This document shows positions 43,786 through 57,248 of a stretch of DNA of 64,000 nt, one piece after another. Position numbers and translations under genes: made by a program. Numbering within the stretch: position 1 is the first letter of the stretch; every line of letters starts with the position of its first letter. Origin of the DNA: Ailanthus altissimus (taxonomy: Eukaryota; Streptophyta; Magnoliopsida; Sapindales; Simaroubaceae); assembly GCA_946807835.1 (NCBI GenBank), contig OX327683.1, forward strand, positions 13,211,001 to 13,275,000. The letters run 5' to 3'. A model generated the notes under the pieces. It was not told the origin of the DNA and did not search any database. It worked only from the letters and a program-made list of their open reading frames with translations.

Positions 43786-44283
43786 AAGCCATCATTTCTG
43801 TCTCTTGAATGGTGATCCAATACATGCGCTATTTGGGTATTGTGACCCCATCTACTTATCATCTTCTTCTTTAAGTTTTGCCTGTTTTTTATTGTCTCTA
43901 CTTTTGAAATTTGCCTGACTATTGATGGTCCTACGAAGCTTGTCTCATGCTCCAATGTAGCTAGGGCATTCTTTTCAAGGAAAACCTCTAAAATCGTCTT
44001 TGGATTAGATATACTATGTATGGACCACGAGCAAAAAATTATTTCTTTTTGAATACCTAAGTTCTGCAAGCATTTTATTATCACTTTCAAAACTGGAATG
44101 GTTGAAATAACCCATAACATATCTAGGTTATATGCTTGGAGCAAGTTGTACAATTTTGACAATTACAAAAATAAAAGAGAATATCCCTCCCCCTTAGTGT
44201 CTTTCCAGTTCTATTGTTTAGGAACAAGCACTTCACCAATTTTTTTGAATCTCAGCCCGGGTTTTCCTCACTATCCAATTCTG
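43786..44283 (-). other. Unassigned sequence downstream of rpl16 (minus strand)
   Basis: A minus-strand frame of 128 codons (43776-44162) has no clear relative. A stretch reading IFCSWSIHSISNPKTILEV is faintly like the start of a plant LINE endonuclease (a WNCRGLGNPRT-like motif). I do not assign it. The 'aaggggga' run at about 44185-44200 (minus) resembles a polypurine tract. Confidence 0.3.
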
Positions 44284-44715
44284 TTACGACCACTAAACAA
44301 ACTTGGTTGTTGAACATGGTTTATGCGCTGCTAATGTAGCAGCTTATCAAGCATTTGACAAAACTCACACACCATCCATTTCAAATCAAATTTTTCTCAT
44401 GGACAGAAGCAATCCAATCCATAGGATTTCCTTTTCCTCTTCCCATTCTATCTTCTGTAGGCCTGGTATTAGGAAGATCCATAAGAACTCTTACCCATAT
44501 CTTACCATTTCTCTGAAATTGTCTGCTCATTGCGTGATGGAGTGATCTGATTGTAGCTTGACACACTGCTTCAATGTCTCAATATGAAAATTGACTAGCT
44601 TTTAGAACTTTTAGTGCCATATCTTCCAAAACCAAGTTGTGTACCATCTGGTTTGCAACCCCTAATACATCTAGCTTTCTGATATTTACTATATTTCATA
44701 CATTTCGGATACAGC
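44284..44715 (-). pseudogene. rpl16: Mitochondrial rpl16 (ribosomal protein L16), broken
   Basis: Minus strand, overlapping the end of rps3 as in plant mitochondria. Readable parts: RGCKPDGTQLGFGRYGTK (about 44600-44650), IRSLHHAMSRQFQRNGKIW, VRVLMDLPN, RMGRGKGNPMDWIASV, FEMDGV, AATLAAHKPCSTTKFV and a final WS-stop at 44284. Three codons near the end have become stops through C-to-T type changes (TGA, TAA and TAG where relatives have Arg, Gln and Gln). Known role: mitochondrial large ribosomal subunit. Confidence 0.85.
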
Positions 44716-45228
44716 AAGTAGCCCTACTTTTTATTATGAAATCCACACTTTGACATTTGAGATCCGGTAACTAGTAGATATTTCTGCAGGAGCAAAATCG
44801 ATTTTCTTGTTAAATACATTACAAGATGTTTTTTCATACTTTCCACATTTAGTTCTAGCTATTTGTGAACCTTAAAATCTATCTAAACAACATATATGGT
44901 TCTCCATAACACCTTTTAATGGAATTTCCTACACCATTTTACTAAAAATGGAATGAAATGATCTTGTTTGGTTCCTTAGTTGAAAAGAGATGTCTTGAGC
45001 ACTCGGAGAAGCACTTTAATAAACAGATTTTATCTTTACCAACTAAAATTAGGTATTAACGTTTTTCTATTAGACAAAAAAAGTCGTATTCTTTTTTTAC
45101 TTCATTAAATAAGAGTTGTACCCGTATAAAATTCTTCTGTTTCTCAGTATGATCTCTATTCCCTTTATCAATTCTCCTATCCCACCTAGGTTTATGAATT
45201 TATCTATCAATTCCATTACCTTATCCTT
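44689..45228 (-). pseudogene. rps3: Mitochondrial rps3, 3' part, inverted
   Basis: Minus strand. It continues rps3 from the codon where the 41061-42140 part breaks off: [40 protein letters not shown], then in broken frames QDISFQLRNQTRSFHSIF-like, [20 protein letters not shown] and the end at TAG 44689-44691, followed by rpl16. It lies on the opposite strand from the 5' part, so the gene was split by an inversion after G3 had inserted. Confidence 0.85.
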
Positions 45229-45255
45229 GTTGAGTGCGGTGTTTCGGTTCAAAAT

Positions 45256-46071
45256 TGTATTGGGTGTGTGCATGCGATTTGTGTTTATCACATAAAATTC
45301 ACATATATATATATATAATTTATGCATCTCATACACAAACATAAATGCAGCGGAAGCTAAAAATCTAATTTTCTAAAAAATGAACAAAATAAATTTTTAT
45401 TCTATTACAATAATGAAAAAAATAAATTATTAATCACTTTAATACCATAATTGAGAATAATCACCTCATAAACCTTAGGTGCATTTTAAGCTGGAGTATC
45501 ACCTGAAATGGGCCCGTTGGTAATTCTATGACTTAACAGAGTGGGCTTGAGTCACTAGAATAGTAGCCTCTTTTTTTGAGCAGTGGTTTAACACTTAAAC
45601 TATTTAGATTAACTCTTAATCTATAGTTTAAAACTTAAACTACTCACCAAGTAATGAATTTGATTTTGTTTTCCAACTCTTTAATAACAAATTGATCAAA
45701 TCCAAAGCTATAATGGTGGCCAAATTTGGAGAAAGAGATGAATAATAATAAAACAACTATTGTTTACTTGTTTTGCTTGTTTTTAACACTTAAAAACCAA
45801 AATAACTTTTCATCCCCTTTTCCACCAAAATGGCCGGCCACCAAGTTGCACAAAAGCCTTCATTTTTGTTTAATTTTACATATTTATTAATCAATTATCA
45901 TAATTAACACTTTAACTAAGGTTTAAACTTACTTAACTAAAGTTAACTATTAACTCTAGTAAAGTTAAATTACTTGTTCAACAAGCAATCTATATTTAAA
46001 TATTAAATTAACCTAACTAAAGCTAACTATTAACCCTAGTTAGGTTAACTAAACTTGGCCACCAAGCAATT
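45256..46071 (-). mobile_element. Family G element G3, second part, inverted
   Basis: In plus orientation this begins TGTATTGGGTGTGTGCATGCG, homologous to the left ends of G1 and G2 (GGTGCATGCA-like). It ends at 46071, exactly where the second 24-kb copy starts. It holds degenerate 'taacctaact' words, also seen near 43600-43780 in the first part. It contains a (TA)n run at about 45303-45317. Confidence 0.6.
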
Positions 46072-46208
46072 AGGCATGTAATTTATTATGGTTACACCAA
46101 TATGTACTCGTTTGTACTTAGTAGAAAATCAATTACTCTTGTACCTTTAAGCCCTAGGCAAGTTTACGATGATCAAATGAGAATAAAAAAAGAGAGGGAT
46201 ACAAAAAA

Positions 46209-46232
46209 AGAAAGTGAATTAAAAAAAAAAAA
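46209..46232. repeat. 23-bp length difference between the 24-kb copies
   Basis: Copy 2 has about 23 extra bases, TGAATT followed by a long A run, in the charged linker of the gag-pol remnant. Copy 1 lacks them near 22194. Confidence 0.85.
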
Positions 46233-47807
46233 AAAAGAGTAGTCAAACTTGAAAAACAGATTACGAGAGTGAGGACGAGCAAAAAGAAAGAGAGTGCAAG
46301 TGAAAATTTTAAAAAAAAATGAGGGTCCAATTGAGAGAAACAAAAGAAAATAAAGATCTAATAAATGTGTGAACAGTATCACATGAACAGTGACACCAGA
46401 TCTTGCTTCCAAAATTCATATGGATCTTATTTTATTCTTCATGCAACTTACTTCAGATCATTTAAAGAAACTTGAATAACATTGACTATTCATTGATCAT
46501 CTTAAACACTCGAATCGGTTAGATTAATGTCTTGAACAAAGCACAAATTTTGGATGTGCTCCATAAGTCTATTTAATGCTTTTATTTATTTTCTTGGTTC
46601 TTATCCTTGTCATTGGATCCTTATAGATGCTCAACGGATCTTATAAAACTTTGACAACATGATTCACATCACAAGATAGATAAGCGCCTTTCATCTCTAT
46701 GCAAATTCTGACTTTTTGTATTTGATTAGTATTAGCAAAAGCTCACTTGACTTAATAATAGTTGTCTTACTTGACTTACTTACTAGCTGCCTTTTTTACT
46801 ATTATCATAATTAGACTTATTAATTTAGAGTTCTAAACTGAGTATACTAGGAGAACAGTAGTTTCCTCTTCTTACTTGATTATTGGCTAAACAAGATGCT
46901 GTCCAAGAATCTCTCTTCTTGTGATAACTAGCGTTAACTTCCTTAACGACATTGGTAGATCTTGAAGAAAGTAGGAGTTTGTTGTATGAATTAGGTTTTC
47001 AAAACTTCACAAGATCCACCGAGCATCTATGGGGGTCCAATAACAAGGGCAAGGACCAAGAAAATTAAGGAAGAATTAAATAACCTAATTGAGCACATCC
47101 CAAATTCATGCTTTGTTCAAGACAAGTCTGACTGATTTGAGTGTTCAAGGTGATCAATGCCTTATCAATGTTATTCAAGTTTCTTTAAGTGATTTAGAGT
47201 AATTTACACGAAGAACAAAATAAGATGCATATGAATTTAGGAAGGAAGATCTTGAGTCACAATTCACGTGTCACTGTTCACATGACTCTATTCACGACTT
47301 TATTAGATCCTTATTTTCTTTGCTTCCTTTCATTCTTAGGTTAAATTTAAAAACAAAGATATAGAAATATTTGTTTTCTTAATATGCTTGTTATTTATTT
47401 CCTATTTTTGAAATTAATTCCTACTAAGACTTAAGATTTGACTTAGTTTTTCATTTTATGCTCTTGGTAGAATTGCCTATATAAGGCCTTATAACTCTAA
47501 GGAGAATTTAGAGTTTTAAAATTAATAATAGTAAAAATTTTCTTTTGGTACTTTAAAGAACTTTTTAGAACTTATCAAGATTTCTTTTGTTAGCATTCAT
47601 CCTTGATTTATCACTCATAATCTTTTTCAACTTTCTTGAATGTGGCTTCTACCCTAATATTATTTTATACCTTTAGTATTTATCTCTTTATAGATAACGG
47701 GTCAATTTTTTATTATTTTGTTTGTTTACGAATCTGAATTAGAATGATCTCGGCAAAGAAACCTCATTGAGCATCAGGTTTCATTTTTCTTTGTGACATT
47801 CACGTCA

Positions 47808-49905
47808 TTTGCTGCTTCTTTCTTCCATTGATTAAGAAATAGGATAGATTTGTGTGCATGGGATTGTAGCTCTCTTCTTTGTAAGTTTAGAGATAGCTAG
47901 ATTAGCATGAATTCTATAAATCAAGTTGGTTGTTCCTGTAATCGAGTAACTAAAATTGGTAGCTATTTGATGAGAGTATTATAAGAATATCTTCTCTTAG
48001 GCTTGTACTAATGAGTGGTAGTTCCTTCTCACTTTCCTATCTTAGCTGCATCATTGATTGAAAAGTAAATAGCAGACGCAGACGATAACTGATCATCTTA
48101 TCCTCTTCTCCTATAGGATAGATCAACATCTTAGTTAGGGGAGGGCATATAGAAGACTAAAAGAAAAGGTTGCTAAACCTCTTTCATTGGAGTTTTATCA
48201 ATATGTCCCAGGCAAAGTAAGTGAAAGCGGGCTCAACCTTAGAGCAGAAGAGGCTGCTTTACTGATTCAACATTCAATTTATTCAAAATACCTTTCCTAC
48301 TAGTCTTTAATAGATTGGAATTGAGTCCTTTGAAATAGGGGGCCAAGCTCTAAATGCAAAGTAAATTGAAGATGGAAGTATAAATCTTTTCATCTCGGTC
48401 AAAAATTAAGGAAGAGGAAAGACCTGAACCAGAGAACGTAGAATTGATTTAGACTATTACATATATTGTTAATAAATCTTAGCTAATAAGAAAGGCAATC
48501 TACCGAGCAAAATTTGCTTCAATTTCATTTCCTGTAGATAAGGATTCACGATAAGCAACTCCTTATGCTGCTTTCGGGAGATGAAACCCTTCCCTTTCTC
48601 TTTTTAGGTACATAAGTCTTAGCCTAAATTGGATATGACTCACTTTGGATATGGATCCTCCGCCTCTTCCAGATGAATTGGAAGGATCATTGGTTAAATA
48701 CTTTAATTCATCTGATACACTTAGTGTCTGATATATCCATATCTATTACTGCTTCTGATGCAACGGATTCAGATGTGGATTTTGATGCTCGCATTACTTC
48801 GGATGATAAGTTGGATGTTAGACTTTAGGGCCTCGAAGAATAAGAATATACCAAAAGGACTACATATGACAAGGGAAGTGACAGAAGTGAATAGATGGAT
48901 GGAAATACGCTACGTACTTGTGAGCTGAGACTAAGGATTTAGTGTTTGATGAGCCTGAGCCTAAAAGTTAGACGTGAGGCAACTCTGCTCATGCTTGAGA
49001 TGAACAACATCCTACTTGCATTCATGAAAGAATACTTTACTAGCGCCTCATATGCCTAAAAGGAGATGCACAATAAGCCATTTTTTTGTGGTAACTTGAT
49101 ACATCGTGGTCAGCTCCAGAACCCACGCTAGCAAAATTTATAGTGCGATAGATATAGTTTGATATGAAGCGCACTTGAATTTCAAAGACCGAGTCACAGG
49201 CTATCCCATAGAAATAGTTTAAATCAATTATAGTCTATAGCAATAACCCATTATTTTATTTAGATCTGGCCCTATAATAATATCAAGTGTAAGATAAAGG
49301 CTTCCTCTATTTTCTTTTCTTCTAGCTCTATACACAAATTGTAATCATCCGTTGCCAAGCAATTCTGTAAACCACCTGTATAGAGGGAACAACGATCTCG
49401 TGATAACTTCAGTTCTTTCATTCAGTTGAATCCTTTATTTATGTTTACCTTTCTTTAGCGATTGCAGTGTCCAAATGGCCTAGCTTAGAGTTGCAGATCG
49501 GTGGTTCCAAACCTTCTTGAATCCTCAAATCCCTTCTGAAGATTTGGATTTCAGAAATGGTGAAACATCCAGAAGGCCTCCGGCTTAGCATTGGTGGGTA
49601 CACTCTATTTTATTCATCCTTTTTCTCCCTTATTTAATAGGGTTGTCAATGCCACTCGAATACCTTAACTTGAACCTAGATACTCTAGTAATAATCTGAA
49701 AGATAGTTCAGACATTTGCACTAAGGTGGTTCTCGCAGCTTGACCATAATGAATCCCTACAAAGAATTTTTTGGCCTGATTCGGATCAAGGAGATATGAA
49801 TAAGAAGGGATCTACTGCACTTCTAAATCTACTCACATAAGATAGATAAGGCCTGTGGTGGTCTACTTATAGGGACCTCAAAAAGAAAAGTAAGACCTAA
49901 CGCTT
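47808..49905. other. 2.1-kb block of unknown origin, copy 2
   Basis: Matches 23763-25861 with a handful of base changes. Same flanking LTR ends. Confidence 0.5.
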
Positions 49906-50157
49906 AATGAGGTTTCTTGACCAAGGATCGTTCTAATTCAGATTAACAAAACAAAAAAAAAAAAAGGAACTTGACTCATTATCTATAAAGAGATAAGAAC
50001 CAAAGTAAAAAGAAATTATGATAAATACCACACTCAAGAAAGATGAGAAAGATTGTGAATGATAAGCCAATGATGAATGCCACAAGATTTAATCTTGATA
50101 AGTTCTAAAAAATTCTTTGAAAAACTAAGAGAAAACTCCCAATATTATTAATGTCAA

Positions 50158-51922
50158 TGTTGAAGTGCATTAAGAGTGCATGCATGTGATTGTCTAGATG
50201 TTGATTAATTTAAAATGTATCTCCAACAAGCAATAGTACAGCAGAATTATATGTAATTAATTAACAAACACACTTTAATAACGAATCAATTACAGTATGA
50301 GTAACAAAAACATACCCTTGAAAAACTTCGGTGAAGAAATCATTTTAGAGTGCACCTTGAAGTGATTCATCGATCAATTCTAGTCCATAAAAATCCAATG
50401 GGATTAAGGAGCTAGAATGGCAGCATCTTAATCTCCAACAAGTACAATTTTCGAATTCAAATTAGTTCAACATTTGAACTTTTCTTAAAAAATAGACCTA
50501 TTTACAACATTTGCAAAGTTTAAACACTTGGCCAATGAATGCTTGACACATGTATTTCATGCATCTCATGCATAAAGTCAAGTGTTCACTTCACCTGCCA
50601 CTTGTCACCCATTAAATCCAAATGACATATGTCACTCATGCATTAAATTCATTTGTCATGTATTACTCACGCATTAGTTAACTACTTTTAACTAAAAAAC
50701 AATATAAGTTTAACACTTAAATCTTAACACATGTATTTCATGAGAGATCCTAGAATAAATCCTACCTCCTAAATTTTTTTCGAATCGAACCGTTCAACTT
50801 GGCCCACTACCCCAGTGTTCAATGAGTATACTTCATATTGTGAGACTCCCTAAGTTTACACCCATTGTCTTATAAAATGCTTATGCAAGTTCGTGAATAA
50901 TGCCCTACAGATAAGTTTCGAATATTATAGAATGATGCATTGAACCATACAAATTAAGGTCAACTATCTTTGTATAGTCCTTCTGTCATTTATATCCAGG
51001 AAGAATAGAGATATAGATCATCACCGTCAAATCTCTATGTACTCGATCGTGAACTTATCTCTAGATTTTTATTTTCATAAACAATATTCTCAAACCACTT
51101 TGCAATATTGTTTAACCCTACGAAAAATCCTATTTCGGGGTTTATGCTTGTGGCCACAAAATATCCTTAAATAAAATTCTTAAAGCCTCAGGATATACAA
51201 CTCACCCTTATAAGCTGACAAATCTTGAATTTACACACATCGGACTCCATAAGCATCAGACAATACCCATCGACACCTAGTCACTTAGAGGTCAGACCAT
51301 AAAAGGTTTTGACATGCGTGGAATCAAATCATAGTAGATTACTCACAAGCCAAATTTGGCACTTGGGCTAAAGAATCACGAATACTACTCAACTCGAAAA
51401 CTATCCTCCATTAAAGGATCTATGGGATGTCTATTGGAGGTTCTTATAAGTCTATTCAGTACATAGTTATCACTGAATACTTGTATGCCTATACGAGCTT
51501 TTGCTAAGCTCACAGTATATTAAGACTAACCGTTTGAAAAAGTCAAATATAGACACACACTGATCTAAAAGGAATACTAATAGAGCCGTGTCAGCAACCA
51601 TAGATCACGAACGGTAGTTTTGAGAACACATTGCGTAATAATATTTCCTAGCACTATTTACAACTCCTTGCAATTATGTCATTACTAATATATTCCTAGG
51701 CTTTTGTCCTATTTCAGATAAGGTTTTAACGCTTAAAATGCTAATCGCCTAGCGCTGGCCCAAACTCCATTGGATCAGTTCTAAACTCCTTTAAATCTAC
51801 AATGCTTGAAAAATTAACAAGTTTAATACTATATAATTAAGTATTAACAATTATATTGACATTTGTATTATACAAATATCAAATATTTATACAAATTTGA
51901 ATGGTAAGCACCAACTCCAACA
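50158..51922. mobile_element. Family G element G1, copy 2
   Basis: Matches 26115-27879 with the same length and the same GTCAA/GTTAA flanks. A few C/T or G/A differences (for example 'gaataatg' against 'gaacaatg'). Confidence 0.75.
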
Positions 51923-54000
51923 GTTAAAACTCTAAATTCCCTTTAGGGTTATAAGGTATTATATAGCAAAATTTACCAAGAGCATAAAAAGAAAAAAGTA
52001 AATCAAATCCTAGGTCATAGTAGGAATTGATTACAAAAAAAAAAAAGAAATAAAATAACAAGCATATTAAGGGAAAAAACATTTATGTATCTTTGTTTCT
52101 AATTTAACTTAAGAATAAAAAATTTAAAAAAAGGAAAACAAGGATCAAATAAAGCCGTGTGAATATTGATGCATGAATAGTGACATTATTAGATTTTTCA
52201 TCCAAATAGACACAAAAAGTAACAGATTTGGACTAAAGTAGATATTAAAATTTTTATTGGGTTAAAGTGACTTTTAGGCCATAGTATTGGGATACGTGTG
52301 ACCTTTGCCCTTCTTAGTTTCTTTATTTCCTTTTTTATTTTTAGGTTATATTTAGAAACAAGGATACATAAATATTTGTTTCCTTAATATGCTTGTTATT
52401 TATTTTCTCTTTTTTAAAAATCAATTCCTACTATGAACTAGGATTTGATTTTTTGTTTTCTTTTATGCTCTCGATAAATTTGGCTATATAAGGGCCTATA
52501 ACCCTAAGGGGAATTAAGAGTTTTAACATTAATATTAGTAAGAGTTTTCTCTTGGTTCTTCAAAGAACTTTATAGAACTTATCAAGATTACATCTTGTGA
52601 CATTCATCCTTCACTTATCACTCACAATATTGTTTATCTTTTGTGAGTGTGGCATCTACCATAATTTCTTATACCTTTAGTTCTTATCACAGATAAAGGG
52701 TCAAGGACCTTATTTTTGTTTATTTTATGAATCTAAATTAGAATGATCCTTGGCAAATGAACCTCATAGAGTGTTGGGTCTCAATTTTCATATCTTTAAG
52801 TATCAGAGCTTAGGTTCTAAATCAGGTTCGATCTATCCTATATTTTTATTGTTTATTCTTTCTTTTCAATCTGCTCTCTTTATTTCAGACCCTTGAATCT
52901 ACAATCTATCATCTTTTTTTTTTCTTGTCTACAATTTTTATCTATTTCTTCACCCTAATTTATTCAAGTTCTGTTATTTATTATTATATATAAGTAAAAA
53001 AGAAGACAAAAAATTGAAAAAAAAAAGATGCATAGAAAATTTCAAATTTCAATTGATTTCTAAGTTGCTACTATGAATTTTGAATTAAAAAAAAGTATAG
53101 AAATCTAAATTAGTTCAATTGTTGTTTAATATTCAAGTTGGCTTTGTTTTTGTTTATTTCTGAATCTAAATTAAAACGATCCTTAGTAAAAGAACTTCAT
53201 TGAGCGTCGGGTCTCACTTTTCTTTGTGAGGTTCACATCAATTTCTTTAAGAGCTTAGGGTCTAAATTAGGTTAAATCTATCATTTATTTTCATTGTTTA
53301 TTCTTCTTTTAAATTTTGCACCCTTTGTTCTATTCCCTTGAATCTAACCTATCAACTTTATTTCTTCTTGACTGCAACTTTAACCTATTTTTTCACCCTA
53401 ATTACTTCAAGTTCTATTATTTATCATTACATATAAGTAAAAAAAATTCAAAACATTCAAAAAAATTCAAAAAAAATAAAGAATGTATAGAAAAAAGTTA
53501 GATTATATTGATTTCAAGTTTCATTTTGAATTCAAAACAAAAAACAAAAGAGGGTATAAAGTCTGAATTTGTTGAAGTGTTGTTTACTATTCAAATTCTA
53601 TTTGCATATAGTGTGCATTCTATCTATTTTGTGCAATTTGGACTAAAACAAAATAAACAATCCTAAATTGCATCAAAATCCATATTTGTTTTTATTTTTT
53701 CTCCTTGCTTCTTAAATTCTGCCTATTCTTTATTTTTTGTGCCTAACACATTCTCATTCTTAGTGATCTGATTTGTTGAGTTTGGATTGTTATGAAGTAA
53801 TTTTGATTAAGTTCGTTAAGTTTAACAAAGAACTAAAGAGGAGACTGAAGAGTGAAAAAAGACAAGAGAGTATGAGCTCATAAAAGGGTAAAAGTCAAGC
53901 TTGAGTAGACAAAAGTGTGAGTGCTATCAATCTAGAGAGAAAACATGTAAGAGAATGTTTGTAAGGTTTTCTAACTTTTTTTTTTGGCAGGTTATTAAAC

Positions 54001-57000
54001 ATGTCTTAAGAAAAAGATAAAGGCTCATTCAATAATGCTAAGGAAAAGATATATTTTAAACTATTCTTTAAATCTTTAGAACAAAATTTTAATTAATTGG
54101 AATCGAGGTTTGATGAGGTGAATGAGAGAATAGATGATGATGATCAGTCACCTAGAGCTCCTAATGTGCAATAAAGAGAGAGGAATTCACTTAGGTATGA
54201 TTATGTGAATGATTTATAAGGATGACTTAGATGATGATGATCATGCCTCTAATATTAATTTAGACAGATTTAGGCATAGGAATGGAGATAGAGAAGTTAG
54301 ATATGGAGATAGGATTGATAACAACTTGAGAAGCATTAATATGATGAAGATTCCATCTTTCCAAGGCAAAATGAGCCTGAAGCGTATTTGGAGTGGGAGA
54401 AAAAGATAGTAAATTTGATTGTCACAACTACTCAGAATTGAAAAAAGTAAAGTTGGCCATTATAGAACTTGCTGACTATGCTATTATTTGGTGGGATTAA
54501 TTTGTTCTGAATAAGAGAAGAAATCATGAAAGATCTATTGAGACTTGGGAAAAGATGAAGAATATTATAAGGAGACAATTCATTCCAAGTCGCTACTATA
54601 GAGACTTATTTCAAAAGTTACAATGCTTTACTTAAGGGTCTAAAAGTGTTGAAGACTACCACAAACATATGAAAATAGCCATGATTCGAGCCAATATAGG
54701 GGGGGGACCGAAAGTTATTATGGCTAGGTTCCTAGTTGGTTTGAATCCTGATATTGTAAATGTGGAGGAGTTACAACATTATGTTGAATTTAATAACATG
54801 ATGCACATGCCCATAAACAGTATAGCAACAATTAAAGAGGAAGGCTTCCATACGAACTAGGTAGAATTCAGGTTCTACTTCAACATGAAAATCGATTAGA
54901 GCAAAAAGAATGAAATACCTAATTTTAAGCCTAAGGATGAAACCTCCAAAAATAACAAAGATTGAGGCACACCAAACAAAGGTAAATCTAATTCCCAAAT
55001 TTCTAAAAATAGAGATATTAAATGCTTTAAGTGTTTGGAAATATGACATTTTGCATCTCAATTCCCAAACAAAAGAGTTATGTTATTAAAAGATGATGGT
55101 GATATTGAGATCGAAAGTGAATCTGATGATGAGCCCATGCCACATTTGGACGATGCAAGTGACATGATCCAGTTGATGGAGAGCTTTTGGTTGCAAGAAG
55201 AGCTCTAAGTGAGCAAATCAAAGAAAATGAGAATGTACAACATGATAACATTTTTCATACTAGATGCCATGTCAATGATAAGGTATGTAGCATGATTATT
55301 GATGGAGGGGTTGTACTAATATAGCTAGCACTAGTTTAGATAAAAAAATTGAACTTGACAACTTTGAAACATCCTAGATCATATAAGATACAATGGTTGA
55401 ATGATTGTGGAGAAGTTAAAGTAAACAAATAAGTGCCGATTTTATTCTCAAGTGGAAAGTATAAGGATGAGGTTTTGAGTGATGTATTAGCAATCCATGC
55501 GGGTAGATTTTTTTGGGGCAACCATGGCAGTATGATAAGCATGTAATTCATGATGGTACACCAATAGGTCGTCTTTTATACTTAGTAAAAAATCAATTAC
55601 TCTTATACCTGTAACCCCAAAACAAGTGTATAAAGATTAAGTGAAGTTGAAAAGGGAGAGCGATATGAAAAAAGAGAGTGAAAGTTTAAAAGTAAGAGAG
55701 GCTGAAACAAAAAAGAGAGAAAATGGGAGTGAAAAAGAAAAGAGAGAAATTAAGTGAATTTTTATACAAGAGAGAGTGAAATAAAAACAGCTTCATTTTT
55801 AAATCAGGCTACGATTGTACTTCTGTATAAAGAAGCTTGTTTTAGTACTAATTAAGTTAACCCCTCTTTACCTAGTGCTGTTGTTTCTCTTTTACAAGAA
55901 TTTGATGATGTGTTTCCTATAAATATACCTAATGGTTTACCACCAATAAGGATAATCGAGCATCAAATTGACTTTATACCCGGAGCATCAATTCCAAATA
56001 GGCCAGCTTGTAGAAGCAATTCTAAGGAGATAAAGGAACTTCAAAGGCAGGTTAGTGAGCTCATGGAGAAGGGGTATGTGCGTAAAAGCATGAGTCCTTG
56101 TGCAGTTCCAGTATTTCTTGTGCTTAAGAAGGATGAGTTATGAAGGAAGTGTGTTGATTGCTGTGCCATCAACAATATCATTGTAAAGTATAGATATCTC
56201 ATTCTTAAATTAGATGATATGCTTGATGAATTGCATGATGCTTTTGTTTTTTTTTATCAAACTTGATCTTCAGAATTGATATCATCAAATTAGGATGAGA
56301 GAATGTGATGAATGAAAACCGCATTTAGGATAAATAAATGCTTTATATGAGTGGTTAGGTATGCCAGTTTGGTTAACTATTGCACCTAGTACTTTCCTAA
56401 GATTAATGAATCATGTTTTGCATGCTTTTATTGGCAAATTTGTAATTGTATACTTTGATGATATTATGATATATAGCAAAAACTTAGATGAGGATTTTGA
56501 ATATTTAAAACTTGTTTTAGATGTTTTAAAAAAAGAAGAGTTGTTTGCTAAACTAAAAAAATTGTACCTTTTGTATAGATAAGGTTGTATTTTTTGGTTT
56601 TGTTGTTAGTGTTAAAGGAATTTAGGTAGATTATGAAAAGGTTAAGGCAATCCAAGATTGGCCGAAACCTACAAGTGTGGGTCACATTAGAAGTTTTCAT
56701 GGTTTGGCTAGTTTTTATAAAAGATTTGTGAAATATTTTAGTAGCCTAGTCGGACCTTTAACTGAAGTTATCATGAAGAAGAATGTAGATTTTAAGTGGG
56801 GTGATGAATAAGAAAAGATATTTTATTTGATTAAGAAAAAAATTAACTAATACACCTTTTTCTACTTTACCTAACTTTACTAAAACTTTTGAAATTGAGT
56901 GTGATGCTTCATAAATAGGTATTAGAGCTGTACTAATGCAAGAAGGATGTCTCATTGCTTTTTTTATTGAGACGCTAAGTGGAGCAACCTTAAATTACCC

Positions 57001-57248
57001 TAAATATGATAAAGAGATGTATGCATTATGTAGGGCATTGGAAACTTAGCAGTATTATCTTTGGCCAAAAGAGTTTGTAATTCATGTGGATCATGAATCA
57101 TTGAAGCATTTGAAGGGCCAACACAAGCTAAACAAATCGCATACCAAGTGGGTGGAGTTCATTAAAACATTTTCTTATGTGATCAAGTAAAAGCACGTTA
57201 GGAAAATCATTGTGGTTGATGTATTATCTCAAAGGTACGCCTTACTTT
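54001..57248 (+). pseudogene. C2 gag-protease-RT-RNase H remnants, copy 2
   Basis: Same broken frames as 29956-33203: gag at 54209-54409 and 54669-54860, RT at 55910-56143 and 56361-56582. The only differences seen are two bases near 56251-56271 and one near 56686. Confidence 0.75.

Larger units (their letters stand above)
22050..46072. repeat. 24-kb tandem duplication, first copy
   Basis: The text from 22050 (AGGCATGTAATTTATTATGG) recurs from 46072 and stays collinear to the end of the window. The offset is 24022 at the start, 24045 after a 23-bp length difference, and 24047 after a (TA)n difference. Copy 1 is continuous with gypsy sequence on its left, so 22050 is the natural site and 46072/46073 is the new joint. 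The shared base pair at the joint is TA. Differences are single bases and homopolymer or microsatellite lengths. Confidence 0.9.

Noticed and set aside
43786..44566. Minus-strand frames at first looked like the ORF1/ORF2 of a LINE.
   Set aside because: The part at 44284-44715 matches mitochondrial rpl16 (KIWVRV, RMGRGKGNP, LAAHKPCS) and directly follows rps3, so it is not LINE ORF1. Only a faint LINE-like stretch remains at 43900-44060, too weak to call.
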